This document shows, piece by piece, positions 1 through 11,604 of a stretch of 64,000 nucleotides of DNA (position 1 is its first letter; every line of letters starts with the position of its first letter). The translations under genes were made by a program, and so were the position numbers. The DNA is taken from assembly GCA_025201345.1 (NCBI GenBank), contig JAIXMG010000004.1:496001-560000 (forward strand), given 5' to 3'. Source of the stretch: Thamnidium elegans. Its lineage: Eukaryota; Mucoromycota; Mucoromycetes; Mucorales; Mucoraceae. The notes under the pieces are model-generated. The model did no database searches. It was given only the letters and a program-made list of their open reading frames with translations, and was not told where the DNA came from.

Positions 1-1
1 A

Positions 2-199
2 AATCCTGGATTGAAAACCATCAAAAAATTTCGTATGAACCTGGAACTCCCTACGGATATCCCGAGTATGATTTATAACGGAATTTTACCTCATATTAAT
101 GCGATGCCTTTACATGTCCATTTTATAAACTCATATTTATTTCAGACTAGATGTACCTGTGGTAGACAGGTCAAAAAACTAGTACCATTCCAAATATAA
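2..199 (+). other. Open reading frame entering from the left edge, unrecognised
   Basis: The frame is open from the window edge to a stop at 197-199 and gives about 65 residues, including a CTCG motif. It could be the last exon of a gene that starts outside the window or a chance frame. I recognise no family, and the 600 bp that follow are AT-rich with no clear coding signal. Confidence 0.2.
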
Positions 200-800
200 G
201 ATTTACCGCCTATGGAAAAAGAATGTCAATTATCTCTATTCATACCTAGGTTTAACGACATAAGGTGTTCCTTTTACAGTCAAAAACAACTAAATGTAAT
301 CATAAAATAAAAATTAAAGAGAACTAGTAATGTTACAAGTAAACTAATAAAATTGTAATAAGGATAAAGAATAAGAACAGTTGAACTAAAAGAAGAAAAG
401 CCAATGAAAATAAATGTAACGAAAATGTGTATAACAGAATGAAAAATAATAAAATTATATAATAAATGAAGTGATCAGGTAAAATGTGAAAATTGGATCT
501 GAAAGAAGTGCCGTGTCTCGACTTGTTATAACTCTTTTGTTACTATGAGTTCTAAGATAAAACCAAAATTATAATTAAAAGGTTAAAAGATAGTGTTACA
601 AATTTAATTATTTGTAGTAGTAGTAAAAATGAAGAATGAGATAGAAATAAATAATTAGGTGTAAAAACATGTTATGACTAGATGTCGTGCGCCACATTGG
701 CTTTACTTAGCTTTCTACACTCTGTTGATTTCCCCACTCTCTCTGAGGACAACTTGAGGACAACTTAAAATATCTCAGTGAACTTTTTCTTCCTAACTAG
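200..800. other. AT-rich non-coding stretch
   Basis: No sizeable open frame and no RNA gene signature was seen. The end of the stretch (790-800) is a pyrimidine-rich acceptor-like tract ending in CTAG, directly before the exon at 801, so part of it is probably intron or relic sequence. Confidence 0.5.
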
Positions 801-1458
801 AGGATGAGGCCGATGAATTTTTGTACGAACAAGGATTGCGTATAGCACGTTATATTATACCAAAATTACCAAAGAAACTGTTTCAGCCTATTCTTCAGCA
901 AGAACCATATTCATATAAAGCATTTCTAGTGGGTGTTTTATATCATATGTATAGCAAAAATTATGGGTTTGGTTTTAATGAGTGTCTCTTTCCTATACAT
1001 TTAAAAAACAAGTTATCCGATTTAAGAAGTGCTTTAATGGGCAAAGCTATAATTCCGCTTTTTAAAAAGGGTAATAAAATAAGCACAAGTCAAACAAACC
1101 GAGTATTTTATTTTAGTCCGCCATATTCTTGGTTTTGGCTTGGTATACGTAGGTAGTAATACGAAAAAAAAATGTCACTTTGTAACTTACATGTTTTATA
1201 TTAGAATGCTTTAAGTTCAAAAAGACAGACGCTGTAAGGTCTGGCAGAACAGTCCATGAAGACGACGCTTTAGAAAAGCTCGATGGTCCCGGTATTTCCA
1301 GAAGTAGTTTTGAGCTAGGCTTTGATGCAGGTTTCGTAGTTTCCGTAGTTTACAATGGATATTCGTCTTCCCTTTCTTTCGCCGCAAAATATATTGGCGA
1401 AGAAGAAAATGTGAACGACACAGTAATTGCTGAACCAATGACTTTGGCTCGCTTTTGA
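801..1458 (+). CDS. Two-exon gene fragment, unknown protein
   Basis: Exon A (801-1142) and exon B (1205-1458) join across a 62-bp GT-AG intron (1143-1204). The join keeps one frame and ends in TGA at 1456-1458. The predicted piece is about 198 residues. The first part is basic and aromatic (it contains RIARYIIPKLPKKLFQPIL); after the join comes a stretch with KKTDAVRSGRTVHEDD and a hydrophobic FDAGFVVSVVYN. Exon B has no in-frame start codon of its own and would be missed by a simple ORF scan. No convincing ATG exon was found upstream, so the 5' end is missing, lies in an unrecognised small exon, or the gene is a relic. I do not recognise the family. The clean splice join supports a once functional gene. 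Confidence 0.45.
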
Positions 1459-3081
1459 AATAATGAAAATAAAATATATTACCATTCTTCCTATACTTAG
1501 TACCTTAATACAAATTTACCGTATTAACTATAAAAAATATTAAAGTGTTTCATGTTTGAATTAAAGAAGCTCTCATTCCGAAGCCGGATATCGAATATGA
1601 CTCGAGCATGTAAGCTCTTTATTTCTCTATCTTTCACTTGTCAGCTTACCCTCCATCATAAATCAAAACGTCGTTCCTACGGATAATCACTCATATTGAA
1701 CGATTGCTCCATTCAACAACCTATTAGTTTATTTATCTTTTTTCTCTCCGTTTTATGAGGTTGTAGTAATTTTTTAGTATAATTATATACCAAGTTTTTT
1801 TAAAGCCACTAAATACTTGTTTGATTCTATATAGTATATAACTTTTAAACTTTTACAGTCTTAATATTTTTGGGGGCTATGTTTTTGTAGTATAAAAGAA
1901 GAATAAGCCATTTTTAGATATGCTTTATCATCATGATAAATAAAAAAAGGTGAGCTTTTATAAAATGCGTCAAACATATTACTCATATTTTTATGTGATC
2001 CAATTTGATATCCCTCTTTTTTTGGTTTTGTTTAGAGTTCATGTTACACTAGTTGCTCATCAATCGATCTCTCAATTATTTTCAAAGTTTATTAAAGTAT
2101 TTACAGACTCTTCCCTTAACCGAATTTAGTAAGACTAATACTTAACGGTGGAAAAAACATGATTAAAAAAAAATCTCGGTAGCTGAAGCAAAACGTTTAA
2201 TTTCTAGTTCCTGATACCAGTTCGTAAAGAGATTAAAGTATTTACGTAATAACAAAAAAGACAACACTTGAAAGTAAAACTTGTTAATATTAAAGTTTAC
2301 GTTGATTGACAGACTCTGTTAAAGTAATGCAAAATGATAGTGGTTTCTTCTCAATATTCTAGCACTTTTAAAAAAAGACTTGTTTGACCAAAAATACATT
2401 ATCAAAGATTCTATTTTGTTTTTACTATTAATACAACACTTTGTACTACATTAAATTTTGGTTCTTGTGCCAATATGAGAATATAGCATAATTGCATACA
2501 AAAAAAAAAGAAAAACAATTTGTTTAAACTGATACTCTGACAAAAAAAAAAAACTTTATATAAAAATACTTGCAGTGCGAATAACAAACAAAAAAAACCG
2601 GTACTAACTACTAAAAAAAAAAAAGTAACTACTTCGATAAAACTCATGTCAATATTGAGCCAAAACACACACTAACCAACTCGGACTCTTAAACCAGATT
2701 GATGATATAATAAACAAAAGCTATTATATACTATACTTTTGAGATACTATATAACGAAATAGAATAATCCTGTATCTAGCGCCAAAAAAATAAATTATAA
2801 TCTTTTTTTTTAAAAAAAAAAATGGCATATTTGTCGCCATTCTTACAGGTACATGGTAACACATGGGAACTGCGTAGCACAGACATATTAAAATAAGGGT
2901 ACTTTATTGGATTGATCCAGTACACGAATTATAATACCTACCCCCCTCTTTCCCATTCCTTTCTTTTTTGTAATAAAAATAATAATCATATTAATAGAAA
3001 AAAAAACACCCCCCTTTCTTTCTTATTTATCAGTTTTATTTTGTATATTTTTTTCTCTCCCATCCCTCTCCATATTTTATC
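1459..3081. other. Non-coding AT-rich stretch before the LEA-like gene
   Basis: I see no gene in these 1.6 kb. The sequence is AT-rich with many A and T runs, including a T9A11 palindrome near 2803-2822. The last 150 bp (about 2940-3080) are strongly pyrimidine-rich with C and T runs, which fits the 5' leader or core promoter of the gene starting at 3082. Short frames here are spurious. Confidence 0.5.
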
Positions 3082-4202
3082 ATGTATCAACAACAGCAAC
3101 ATCATGACTATGAACCATCATCATACCGCCAACATGACGCATACGCTATGAACGACATGACTCACAGCAGACCATACTACGAGGAGACAAAAGCAGTACC
3201 TGCAACCACCGACGGATACTACAATTATGCTACACCAACCACACGTAACAGTCAAGTCGCTGCCGCATCTTCTGAAAAATTCGCTAGAAGAAATAATAAA
3301 GAAAATAGATCTTGTTGTGATAAAATATGTTGTGGATGTTGTACCTGCTGTCCTCGTTGGTGCAGATGGTGTTCTTGTATTATATTATTAATCATTGTTG
3401 GGTTGGGTATTACAGTGGGTGTATTGGCTGCTATATTTAAAGTACCTACTATAGAATTTACGGGTATTCAAGGCACTCCAGCGTTCGGTATGCAAGGTTT
3501 GACTACGGTCAATTTAAATATATCGTTAGGGTTTACAGTGGATAATCCAAATATCGAAAGTGTTACATTTACTACGTTAGCTGCTACTGTAAGTTTTTTT
3601 TTTTTTTTTTTTTTTTTTTTGCAGCGATAATAAATATATTTTTTAATTGTTTCCTTACTGTTTAGGCCAATTATCATGGTGACACAACTCAATTGGGTGA
3701 GGGCATACTTCATAACCTTCATATTGCATCTTACTCTGTAACAAACATTTCATTCCCATTTAACATGTTGGTGGATATGACAAACAATAACAATATAGCT
3801 GTCATGTCTAAAATGATGGCGGACTGTGGTCTAGGTGGGGCTACCAAAAAAGACATTAAATTGGATTATAAGATTGTTGCAACAGTGCATATTATTGGTA
3901 TTCCTATTAGTGTACCTGTTTCAAATTCGATTTCTTTCCCTTGTCCTATTGATGTAAGTATTAATAATAATTTAATGATAAAATTTAATGTGTTTTTAAT
4001 GAATTTATTTTTAAACTAGCCCGGAGACCAATCTTCTTTACTGGCTAATATTGAATCGATCATATCCGGTTTAACGGGTGAAGATAATAATATTGGTGAT
4101 TTAGTATCGAATGTTGCAGGAGGAAATGGGTTGCCTACTAACCTTATTCCTTCTGATATATTAAATAATATCCCTACCGACTTAACCAATCTAATTGGAT
4201 AA
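3082..4202 (+). CDS. LEA14-like single-pass membrane protein with Cys cluster
   Basis: Three exons (3082-3588, 3666-3953, 4020-4202) encode 325 aa. Residues 1-77 are polar and rich in Gln, Tyr and Thr. Residues 78-99 hold about ten cysteines in CC, CCxCC and CxxCSC arrangements. A membrane helix follows (about 99-119). The remainder (about 125-265) has the beta-rich layout of LEA14/WHy-type domains, with phrases such as NLNISLGFTVDNPNIESVTF. Proteins with this layout occur in fungi as tonoplast or plasma-membrane proteins of unclear role. The Cys cluster beside the helix is a likely palmitoylation site (inference). Intron 1 contains a long T run. The start is the first ATG after the pyrimidine-rich leader. 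The exact function is unknown. Confidence 0.75.
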
Positions 4203-4307
4203 AAAAAAAATGGGCTGGGCCTATTGTTTTGAATAACAATTTTTATTTGTTTTACCTTTTTTTGGTTTACATCATATATATATATAAAACTAAAACTAAA
4301 AAAAAAA

Positions 4308-4687
4308 ATGACGCGTTCGTTGTATTGTTTACCTCTTCTTAAAACTTATTTTACTAAACCTGTGCTTTTAAACAAACGTGTCATGTCTACTACTCATAAC
4401 CACCTTGACGATAATTGTATCTTTTGTAAAATTATAAAGTAAAGCGTTTTTTTACTAGCCAAAAATAGCTTCTTTTTACTAACTAAAAACGCGCTTACAA
4501 TGTAGAAAGGACATTCCGTCATTTAAGTTGCTTGAGACTGAAAAAAGGTTAGGCTTCCGCTTCAAAAAAATAAAATAAGACTGTAACTAAATAACTCCTC
4601 CTTTATAGTTATGCGTTTATGGATATTGAACCTTTAAGTGAAGGACACTCTGTAAAGTAGAAGATGTATATTTTATATTTCTGTACT

Positions 4688-4727
<40 letters not shown>

Positions 4728-5133
4728 TTGGTGGTCCCTAAATGTAACATATATTTTTTACACAACGGCTTAAAATGTATATATTAATTAACAAAAATTT
4801 AGATCACGCTGAATTTATGCACCAAGTACCTGATGATTACTTGGCAGATATTATGCCATTAGCTAAAAAGATTGCTGCTGCCGGAGGATTTGCACAATAC
4901 AATGTATTGCAGGTAAAGTCATAAAAAGAGTCTTTTGCATGAATTGAAAATACTGACAAACAAAAAATAAATAGAATAATGGTAAACTTGCTAATCAAGC
5001 AGTTCCTCATGTTCATTTCCATATTATCCCTAAACCTGACCAAGAAACTGGTTTAGGTGTTCGTTGGATCCCATTAAAGAAATCTATGGATGATATCAAG
5101 GTGACTTACAATGATATCATAAAGAAGTTGTAA
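4308..5133 (+). CDS. HNT1: HIT-family nucleoside phosphoramidase (HINT1/Hnt1)
   Basis: Six exons (4308-4438, 4506-4547, 4609-4651, 4728-4743, 4803-4912, 4975-5133) encode 166 aa. The HIT domain begins at CIFCKIIKKDIPSF and ends with the catalytic HVHFHIIPKP motif (His-x-His-x-His); Hnt1/HINT enzymes hydrolyse AMP-lysine and related adenosine phosphoramidates. The N-terminus carries about 25 extra residues that are basic and lack acidic residues, followed by a second in-frame ATG at 4383 that would give the usual short HINT. Exon 4 is only 16 nt. The intron before it ends in a 36-T run directly followed by AG. All exon phases close without a stop and match family conservation. Confidence 0.9.
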
Positions 5134-5217
5134 TTGGGTCTCAGTTTCAGTTTTAAATAAAATAAAAAAAGAAAAAAGTGTCATCATATCTTTTATCCTT
5201 TTTTTAAACTTTAATAA

Positions 5218-5931
5218 ATGTTTGCTATTACTAAAACTATTCCAAGACGTCAAATTGTATTGGTAAACAAGGGATTAAATTCTCCTGTCGTTAATTCGAT
5301 TCAACAACGTCAATTATCCATGTGGAAACTGATACCCAAATTGGTTCTTGCCACTACAAGTAAATCACACCGCAAGTACATTGTAGGTGCATTGGGTGCT
5401 GCCTCTGTATTAAGCAGCTTTCTGGGTCCTGTAGTCTGGGTAGCAGCGGGTGGTGCAGCATCTATTTTCGGGTGGCGTCTTATCCGCAAGACCCAAAACT
5501 GGTGGGACTACTTGGCCCCCGTGATCAGTAAAGGCAAGGACATCCCCTCCATCACGCAAGCCATTTTATCTCAAGTTGGTACACATCGTGCTGCAGAACT
5601 TGTACGTATTGATGCTATCAAGGAACTCAAGAACTTTTTTGAGAATACCAAGCAAGGTAAAGAAATGTTACAAGCCTTTGGGTTAGATCATTTCCGTGAT
5701 TTAACTTGGGAAGATGTGCATCAGTCTTCTAGTATTAAGGACGGTAATGATAAACATAAAGTCAAGGTGAACTTTTGGTTGGAGGATCAGACTTCAAAGG
5801 GGCCTAAAGGTGGTGGATGTGAGGTCACCGCGTCGGCTACTATAAGCGGGAAAGGAAAAATTGATTTAGATCAGGTTAAATTAAGTTCACCTGGATGGCA
5901 TAAAGATGAGGTTATTCCGTTGACTTCGTAA
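5218..5931 (+). CDS. Putative mitochondrial membrane protein, uncharacterised
   Basis: A single exon encodes 237 aa. The first 50 residues are rich in Arg, Lys, Gln and Ser with no Asp or Glu, as expected of a mitochondrial presequence. A glycine/alanine-rich hydrophobic segment (about 58-83, GALGAASVLSSFLGPVVWVA) follows, then a soluble C-terminal half of alternating charged and aromatic residues. I do not recognise a named domain; the layout resembles small inner-membrane proteins, but this is inference. It starts 84 bp after the HNT1 stop and the reading frame has no introns, unlike its neighbours. Confidence 0.7.
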   Translation: MFAITKTIPRRQIVLVNKGLNSPVVNSIQQRQLSMWKLIPKLVLATTSKSHRKYIVGALGAASVLSSFLGPVVWVAAGGAASIFGWRLIRKTQNWWDYLAPVISKGKDIPSITQAILSQVGTHRAAELVRIDAIKELKNFFENTKQGKEMLQAFGLDHFRDLTWEDVHQSSSIKDGNDKHKVKVNFWLEDQTSKGPKGGGCEVTASATISGKGKIDLDQVKLSSPGWHKDEVIPLTS

Positions 5932-6262
5932 AAACATGTAAATTCACCTCTTCGTTTTTTGTACATAACATATAAAATAAACTAGTAAAAAATTTAATTC
6001 TCTCTAAAAACCGCTACTTCCAGGGTATCAAAATGTGCAAGGGTTTTAAAATACGTAAACATTTTAGATGAGAAGGAACTCTTTCTGTTGTATACGTTGC
6101 TCTGCTTTAAAATCATGGCTGTTTATAGACAACCATTAACGTTCAACGTTTACTAAAATAGGCTTAATTGCCTATTGTAGAAATTTTTTTTTTTTTCACT
6201 TTCTATCTTTAATTTCACAAGAAGTTAGTCTATACTTCTTTTCCACTTTTACTTTACAAAAA
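5932..6262. promoter_or_regulatory. Intergenic spacer and promoter of the methyltransferase
   Basis: No gene is seen. A T14 run at about 6185-6198 followed by a pyrimidine-rich leader precedes the ATG at 6263, in keeping with the T-rich promoters of other genes in this window. Confidence 0.35.
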
Positions 6263-7099
6263 ATGACTGAAAACAAAAACGTGAATTACGCTGGTGAAGC
6301 TTACTCCAAGTTTCGACCCTTCTACTCTCAAGAGATTTACTCTCTTATTGACCAATTCCATTCCCAAAGTCATGGTCAATACAATCTTGCCATTGATGTT
6401 GGCTGCGGCACCGGACAATCAACTGTTGAAACCGCAAAGAAATTCAAGCAGGTATACGGTATTGATACATTACCCGAACAAATCCAGCACGGTACTCCCA
6501 GAGACAACATTATCTATCAAGTAGGTCCTGCTGAAGACTTGTCCGAGTTTCAAACTGCGTCAGTGGATATGATTACGTCCAGCACTGCTTTCCATTGGTT
6601 TGATCATGATGTGTTCTTTAAAGAGGCTAAACGAGTTTTGAAACCCAATGGGACTTTAGCTGTCTACAGTTACTTTTATCCTGCCTTGAAAGATGTACCT
6701 GAAGAGATTAATGCCATTGTTAAAAAGTTGACTTTAGAGCAGTTGGGACAGTATGCTAATAGCAATGTTCGCTATATTCAAAATATGTACAGAGATATCA
6801 AGTTTCCATTTGAGAATCAAGTATGGTATATTACTCCAAAGTCGGAAGACACAACACGTATTAGTCAACCTATTTTGGGGTCGTTGATGGAAGCCTCTAT
6901 GAATATTGCTAGATTCTCTGATTACTTAAAGACTTCTTCTGCTTACTATAACTATTTGGAGGATCCTGTCAATAAAGGAAAGGGCGATCCCGTTGATACC
7001 ATGATTGAACATCTTATGCGTGCTTTAAATATCACCAGTACTGACCAAACCGTTGATATTGAATGGCCTACTGTATTAGTTTTAGCTAAAAATGATTAA
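6263..7099 (+). CDS. Class I SAM-dependent methyltransferase
   Basis: A single exon encodes 278 aa with the Rossmann methyltransferase fold. Motif I is AIDVGCGTGQST (about residues 43-54), the acidic post-I strand is YGIDTLPEQ, and motif SSTAFHWFDHDVFFKEAKRVLKPNG (about 105-130) is typical of the Methyltransf_11 type close to yeast Tmt1/Crg1 and trans-aconitate methyltransferase-like enzymes. The substrate cannot be assigned from sequence; small carboxylic acids or lipids are possible. The protein looks complete and of normal length for the family. No signal peptide is seen, so it is probably cytosolic. Confidence 0.85.
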   Translation: MTENKNVNYAGEAYSKFRPFYSQEIYSLIDQFHSQSHGQYNLAIDVGCGTGQSTVETAKKFKQVYGIDTLPEQIQHGTPRDNIIYQVGPAEDLSEFQTASVDMITSSTAFHWFDHDVFFKEAKRVLKPNGTLAVYSYFYPALKDVPEEINAIVKKLTLEQLGQYANSNVRYIQNMYRDIKFPFENQVWYITPKSEDTTRISQPILGSLMEASMNIARFSDYLKTSSAYYNYLEDPVNKGKGDPVDTMIEHLMRALNITSTDQTVDIEWPTVLVLAKND

Positions 7100-7291
7100 A
7101 AAAATAAAAATAATCGACTATGTATTCCTCTATAAAGATATGATTATTAGTAACTGCAAAAACCTCAAGTAACCTTTTTAACGTTTCTGTTTTTCCTTTC
7201 GTGACCTCTTTTTTATTCGAATTTTTTTTAAAAAAATAAAAATATCATTAACCCTACGCGACTTTTGTATGTCTCTTTATCTTGACTACAA

Positions 7292-9716
7292 ATGAGTAAA
7301 CACCACGTTGTAACCACTCTTAATCCTGCTACTGCAGTAACATGTGCCACCAAAGGCTGCTTTGTTAACGCTTCTGTTGAAAACTTGATTATTTGGTAAC
7401 TTTTTTTTTTAACTGGCAAAAAAAAAAAATCTAACAAATATGCAAATACAACTAGTAAAGGTTCTACTGTAGAAATATATACAATTATGGCAGACGGTAT
7501 TAAACTATTCAACCAATTCAGTATATTTGGAGTTATCAGTTCAATACAAATGTGCAACCTTTTCGTAAGTTTGATAACTATTGAGTATTTTTTTTTTTTT
7601 TTCCTTTTCTTGCCTGACTTTTTTCTCTAATAGTTTTTATTTTATTTTCAAAAATAGGATCAACAAACCAGTTCCATCTTTTTATTAACAGAACAAAACT
7701 GTTTTACAGTACTCTCATTCGATGCCAAAAGAGATTCTATTATAACTGAAGGACACGGTATGATTGAAACCAATGCACGTAACACCGATCAACCTATAGC
7801 CACTATCCTCGACCGAAAGACCAACACGATCCTGGTCAGTGCATTCACCGGTTTTTTATTTGCGATTCCAATGTCTAAAGGGAATGGTAAAACAAAGAAC
7901 AGCGACAACAGGTTTAGCCCTTCAGCTATGCGAACCCGTGAATATGATATTTTATCCATCGTTTCATTACGCGGAATTCATGTTTCGGCCATGGCTGTCT
8001 TGTCTGGTGAAACTAACGAGTTAAAAACCATCAAGACCTTTAAGTATAAACATGGAACCAACGAGGTTGCCGAAATGCCTAAATTAACCGTCAAAGTAGA
8101 AGCGACTACGCATACTCTAATTTCTGTGCCAGACCCTATTGGTGGCGTATTGGCCATTGGCGAATATATCATTTCATATCATGATTTAACCCTTTCACCA
8201 GGATCAACAAAGGAATTAAGTATTGATTTAGTCACTGTAACAGCGTATGTACTCTAAAAAAAAAGAGTTATGTGTATGGGAGATTACTTACGTTTTTTTT
8301 TATATATATATAAAATTGTAGACATACATTTTTGAAAAATTCTGTTCAATGTATATTGGGCGATGCAGAAGGTTACTTGTATGTACTGACATTAGAAACC
8401 ACTAATATGAAGGTAGTAGGTATTACCAGTAATGTCATTGGGCAATCATCTATACCCCACACCATTATAGATCTAGGAAACGGATTATTATATATTGGAT
8501 CGACACAAGGCGATTCCAGCATCATTCGATTGGTACCAAACGCATTACGAAAATATACTGTGGAACCCGTTTCTACATTTTTAAATTTGGGACCAATTGT
8601 TGATTTCTGTCTATTTGATTATGATGGACACGGAGAGCAAACCATGATTTGTTGTTCAGGAACAGATAAAGAGGGTAGCCTGCGTATCGTCGAAAACGGT
8701 GTTGGATTTGTAGAAAAGTTTCAATTAAATATTCCGTTATTGAATAAAGTATGGAGTTTGGGAACCAATACGCTTGTGATTACTACAGCATTAGAGACCA
8801 TTGTATTAAAGGCTGCTAGAAATAATCCAAGTGAATTAACAGAATACCAAAATTATTCCGAGTTAGTGTTGGATCAGGATACCTTGGATATCGCATTTAC
8901 TTTGAACAAGCGAAATATTGTTCAAGTGACGACTAATTCAGTTCGTTTGGTACAAGATGATGAAAAAGGACTACTAGTAGCGGAATGGATACCTCCCAAT
9001 AACCAAAAGATTTCAATTGCCAAAGTAAATACAAGACAATGTGTGGTTTGTTGTGGCAAAGGGACACTTGTTTATTTAGATATCACTGATAATGCACTGT
9101 CGCCAAAATGGTAATATATTTATATTTACGTACACACGCACACAATATACTTTTTTTTTTTTTTTTTTTTTTAACAGCATATATATATTTAGTGTCAAAC
9201 AATTTCCAGATATTGCATGCATCCATTTAAGCCCCAAACACGAGAACGGTACTGGCCATGATTTTGTCACGATTGGCATGTGGTCACAATCCATGATAAA
9301 AATACTGCAGTTACCTGGTTTGAACCCTGTATTAGAGCATACATTAGATTCCGTTACAGGGCCAAAGGATGTACTTATGATTACATTAGAAAAAATACCG
9401 TACTTGATGGTCTTGCTTGGTAATAGCTTTTTTTCTCAGCTTGTAATATATCATTTAACATTAATTTTCTTTTTCTTTTTTTTTTAAAAAAAAAAGGCGA
9501 CGGGCAGATTTTAACAAGTAGAATTGCATTCAAGAATTCAAAAGCTGTTTTAAGTGATAGTCGACAAACAATGGTCGGAACCTACTGTACTGCCATGTAC
9601 CCCTTTGAACATGGTGGGGAACAAAAGATCTTTATTACAGGTATTCGACCTACTATCGTCACTAGTTGGCATAGAAAATTATTCTTTTCCGCTGTCAATT
9701 TAAAGGTAACAATAGC

Positions 9717-9756
<40 letters not shown>

Positions 9757-11368
9757 TGCAAACATTATTCTTTAACTGTTTCATGTTTATATGTATAGAA
9801 TGTTTATGCAATAGCACCTTTTTATGGTATGATTATTTTAATGACCGAACACAATTTATCGTTTGGACACACAGATACCACACAAAAACTACACCATACA
9901 AAGATTAAATTAAACGACGAAATGCCTATTCGTATTCAATACTCTACTGCAACCAAACTGTTATCAGTGGGTACTATACAAAACCAAAAAGATATCAATA
10001 ATGGGTTTATCAAACATATTGGTAAAATTCAAATTCTTGACGCACAGACGTTTCATGGTTAGTATTATTTGTTTTTTTTTAGTATCCATTCCTTTTAATT
10101 TAATATATAATGTTATTTTTTTTTTTTAGCTTTGGATACATATACACTACCAAACAATGAAATTGTCGAAAGTATGACCATGGCAACATTTGCTGCTTAT
10201 CCAAATCAAGAGTTTTTGTTTGTTGGTACCGTCATTGAAAACCCGGACGATCCAAATAAAAACCTAGGCAGAATACTTGTGTTTGATATCAAGGAGAGAA
10301 AATGTGAGTTGCTGGAGCAAGTTAAATTACCTGGTGTTATTTACAGTTTGAAATCATTTCAAAATTCCGTCGTTGCTTGTGTTAATGGATCCGTAAGTTT
10401 ATTCGTTTATATTTTTGTCAAGTATACGTATTAAATAATTATTTTCTCTTTTTTTCTTTTTTTTTTTTTTTTTTTTTTTTACATATACACAGATCTTTTG
10501 TTTGCAAAAGTTTCAACCTGATTTGCCCCTAGGCGAAAGAGTTGAATTTAAGTCAGAAATTCATAATAATACAGTGGCACTAAGTTTAGATACAAACGGT
10601 GATCGCGTATTAGTGGCAGATCTAATGCAGTCTGTATCTGTCTTGACAATGAGCAATAAAGATCCACTGTCATTAAAATTATTGGCGGTTGACAGTCAAC
10701 CGGCATGGATGACAGCTGTCAAATTTGTCAACGAAAATGTATATATTGGTGCTGATAATAAAAATAATGTGTTTACTTTAAGTCTGAACCCCTCACGTCA
10801 ATTACCTCAACGGGTGAATCAATCAGGTATTATGCGATTAGAATTGGAAGGAGGATATCATATTGGATCACACATAAACTGCTTCAAACAAGGTAAATTT
10901 TTATTTTATTTTATTTTATCAGTGATTTATTTATTCTTTATTAACGCATTACGGACGTTATTAGATATATTGTCAGATATGTTGTCAAATGCACCAGCTA
11001 CACAACACAATGAAAATGATATCACATCACAAATTACAGCAACGGAATCGTCATTTACATATGTTACAGTACACGGATCTATCGGAACGATTAAAACGAT
11101 ATCAGAAAATTCATTTCATTTCTTTAAACAAATTCAATCTAGTATATTAAAAGAATCGGGCAATATTGGAGGATTAGACCATACAGCATGGAGAAGTTAT
11201 AAATCAAGGATTCATAGTACAGAAGAAAGTAATTATTTAGATGGTGATTTATTAAAATCGTTTCAACAAATGAATGCCTTTTCAAAGCAAAGAGTGATTG
11301 AATCTTTACCTTCTAGTATTTACAAGGCTAGTGATATTGAAAACTTTATTCGTACTTTGGTCGCTTAA
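7292..11368 (+). CDS. DDB1: DNA damage-binding protein 1 (DDB1), Cul4 ligase adaptor
   Basis: Ten exons: 7292-7395, 7456-7564, 7658-8244, 8322-9110, 9178 (or 9193)-9419, 9497-9705, 9799-10057, 10130-10392, 10493-10892 and 10965-11368; about 1116-1121 aa, close to the usual 1140. The N-terminus HVVTTLNPATAV, the LGNGLLYIGSTQGDSSIIRL and GTDKEGSLRIVENGVG stretches and the C-terminal YLDGDLLKSF helix are hallmarks of DDB1, which has three beta-propellers and links substrate receptors to Cul4 ubiquitin ligases for DNA repair and replication control. Intron 4 has two in-frame acceptors 15 nt apart. The last intron (72 nt) is a multiple of three without stops. CPSF160 and SF3b3/Rse1 are paralogous alternatives but fit less well. 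Confidence 0.9.
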
Positions 11369-11388
11369 GATAAATATTTGTTGCATTA

Positions 11389-11432
11389 AAATAAAAAATA
11401 AAAAATAAAAAATAAAAAATAAAAAATAAAAA
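11389..11432. repeat. Tandem 7-bp A-rich repeat in the DDB1 3' region
   Basis: About six copies of a unit ATAAAAA follow the DDB1 stop codon by about 20 bp. It is a simple microsatellite that probably lies in the 3' UTR; copy number is likely to vary between strains. Confidence 0.8.
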
Positions 11433-11604
11433 GTTGTTTCATTTCCTGTGTTTCCCGTATCACGTTACTAAGGGGAGATGGAGTTTAATTTAAGTCACAA
11501 TCAATATATATAGTTTTGGTAAAATACGGTTTTTTATTTTTTTTCTTTCTTTCTTTCTTTCCTTTTTTTTTTCACTAATTTTTGTTGTTGTTGTTGTTGT
11601 TGAA

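Noticed and set aside
1217..1438. Arg/Leu-rich minus-strand frame
   Set aside because: Antisense to exon B of the two-exon gene piece, which closes by splicing.
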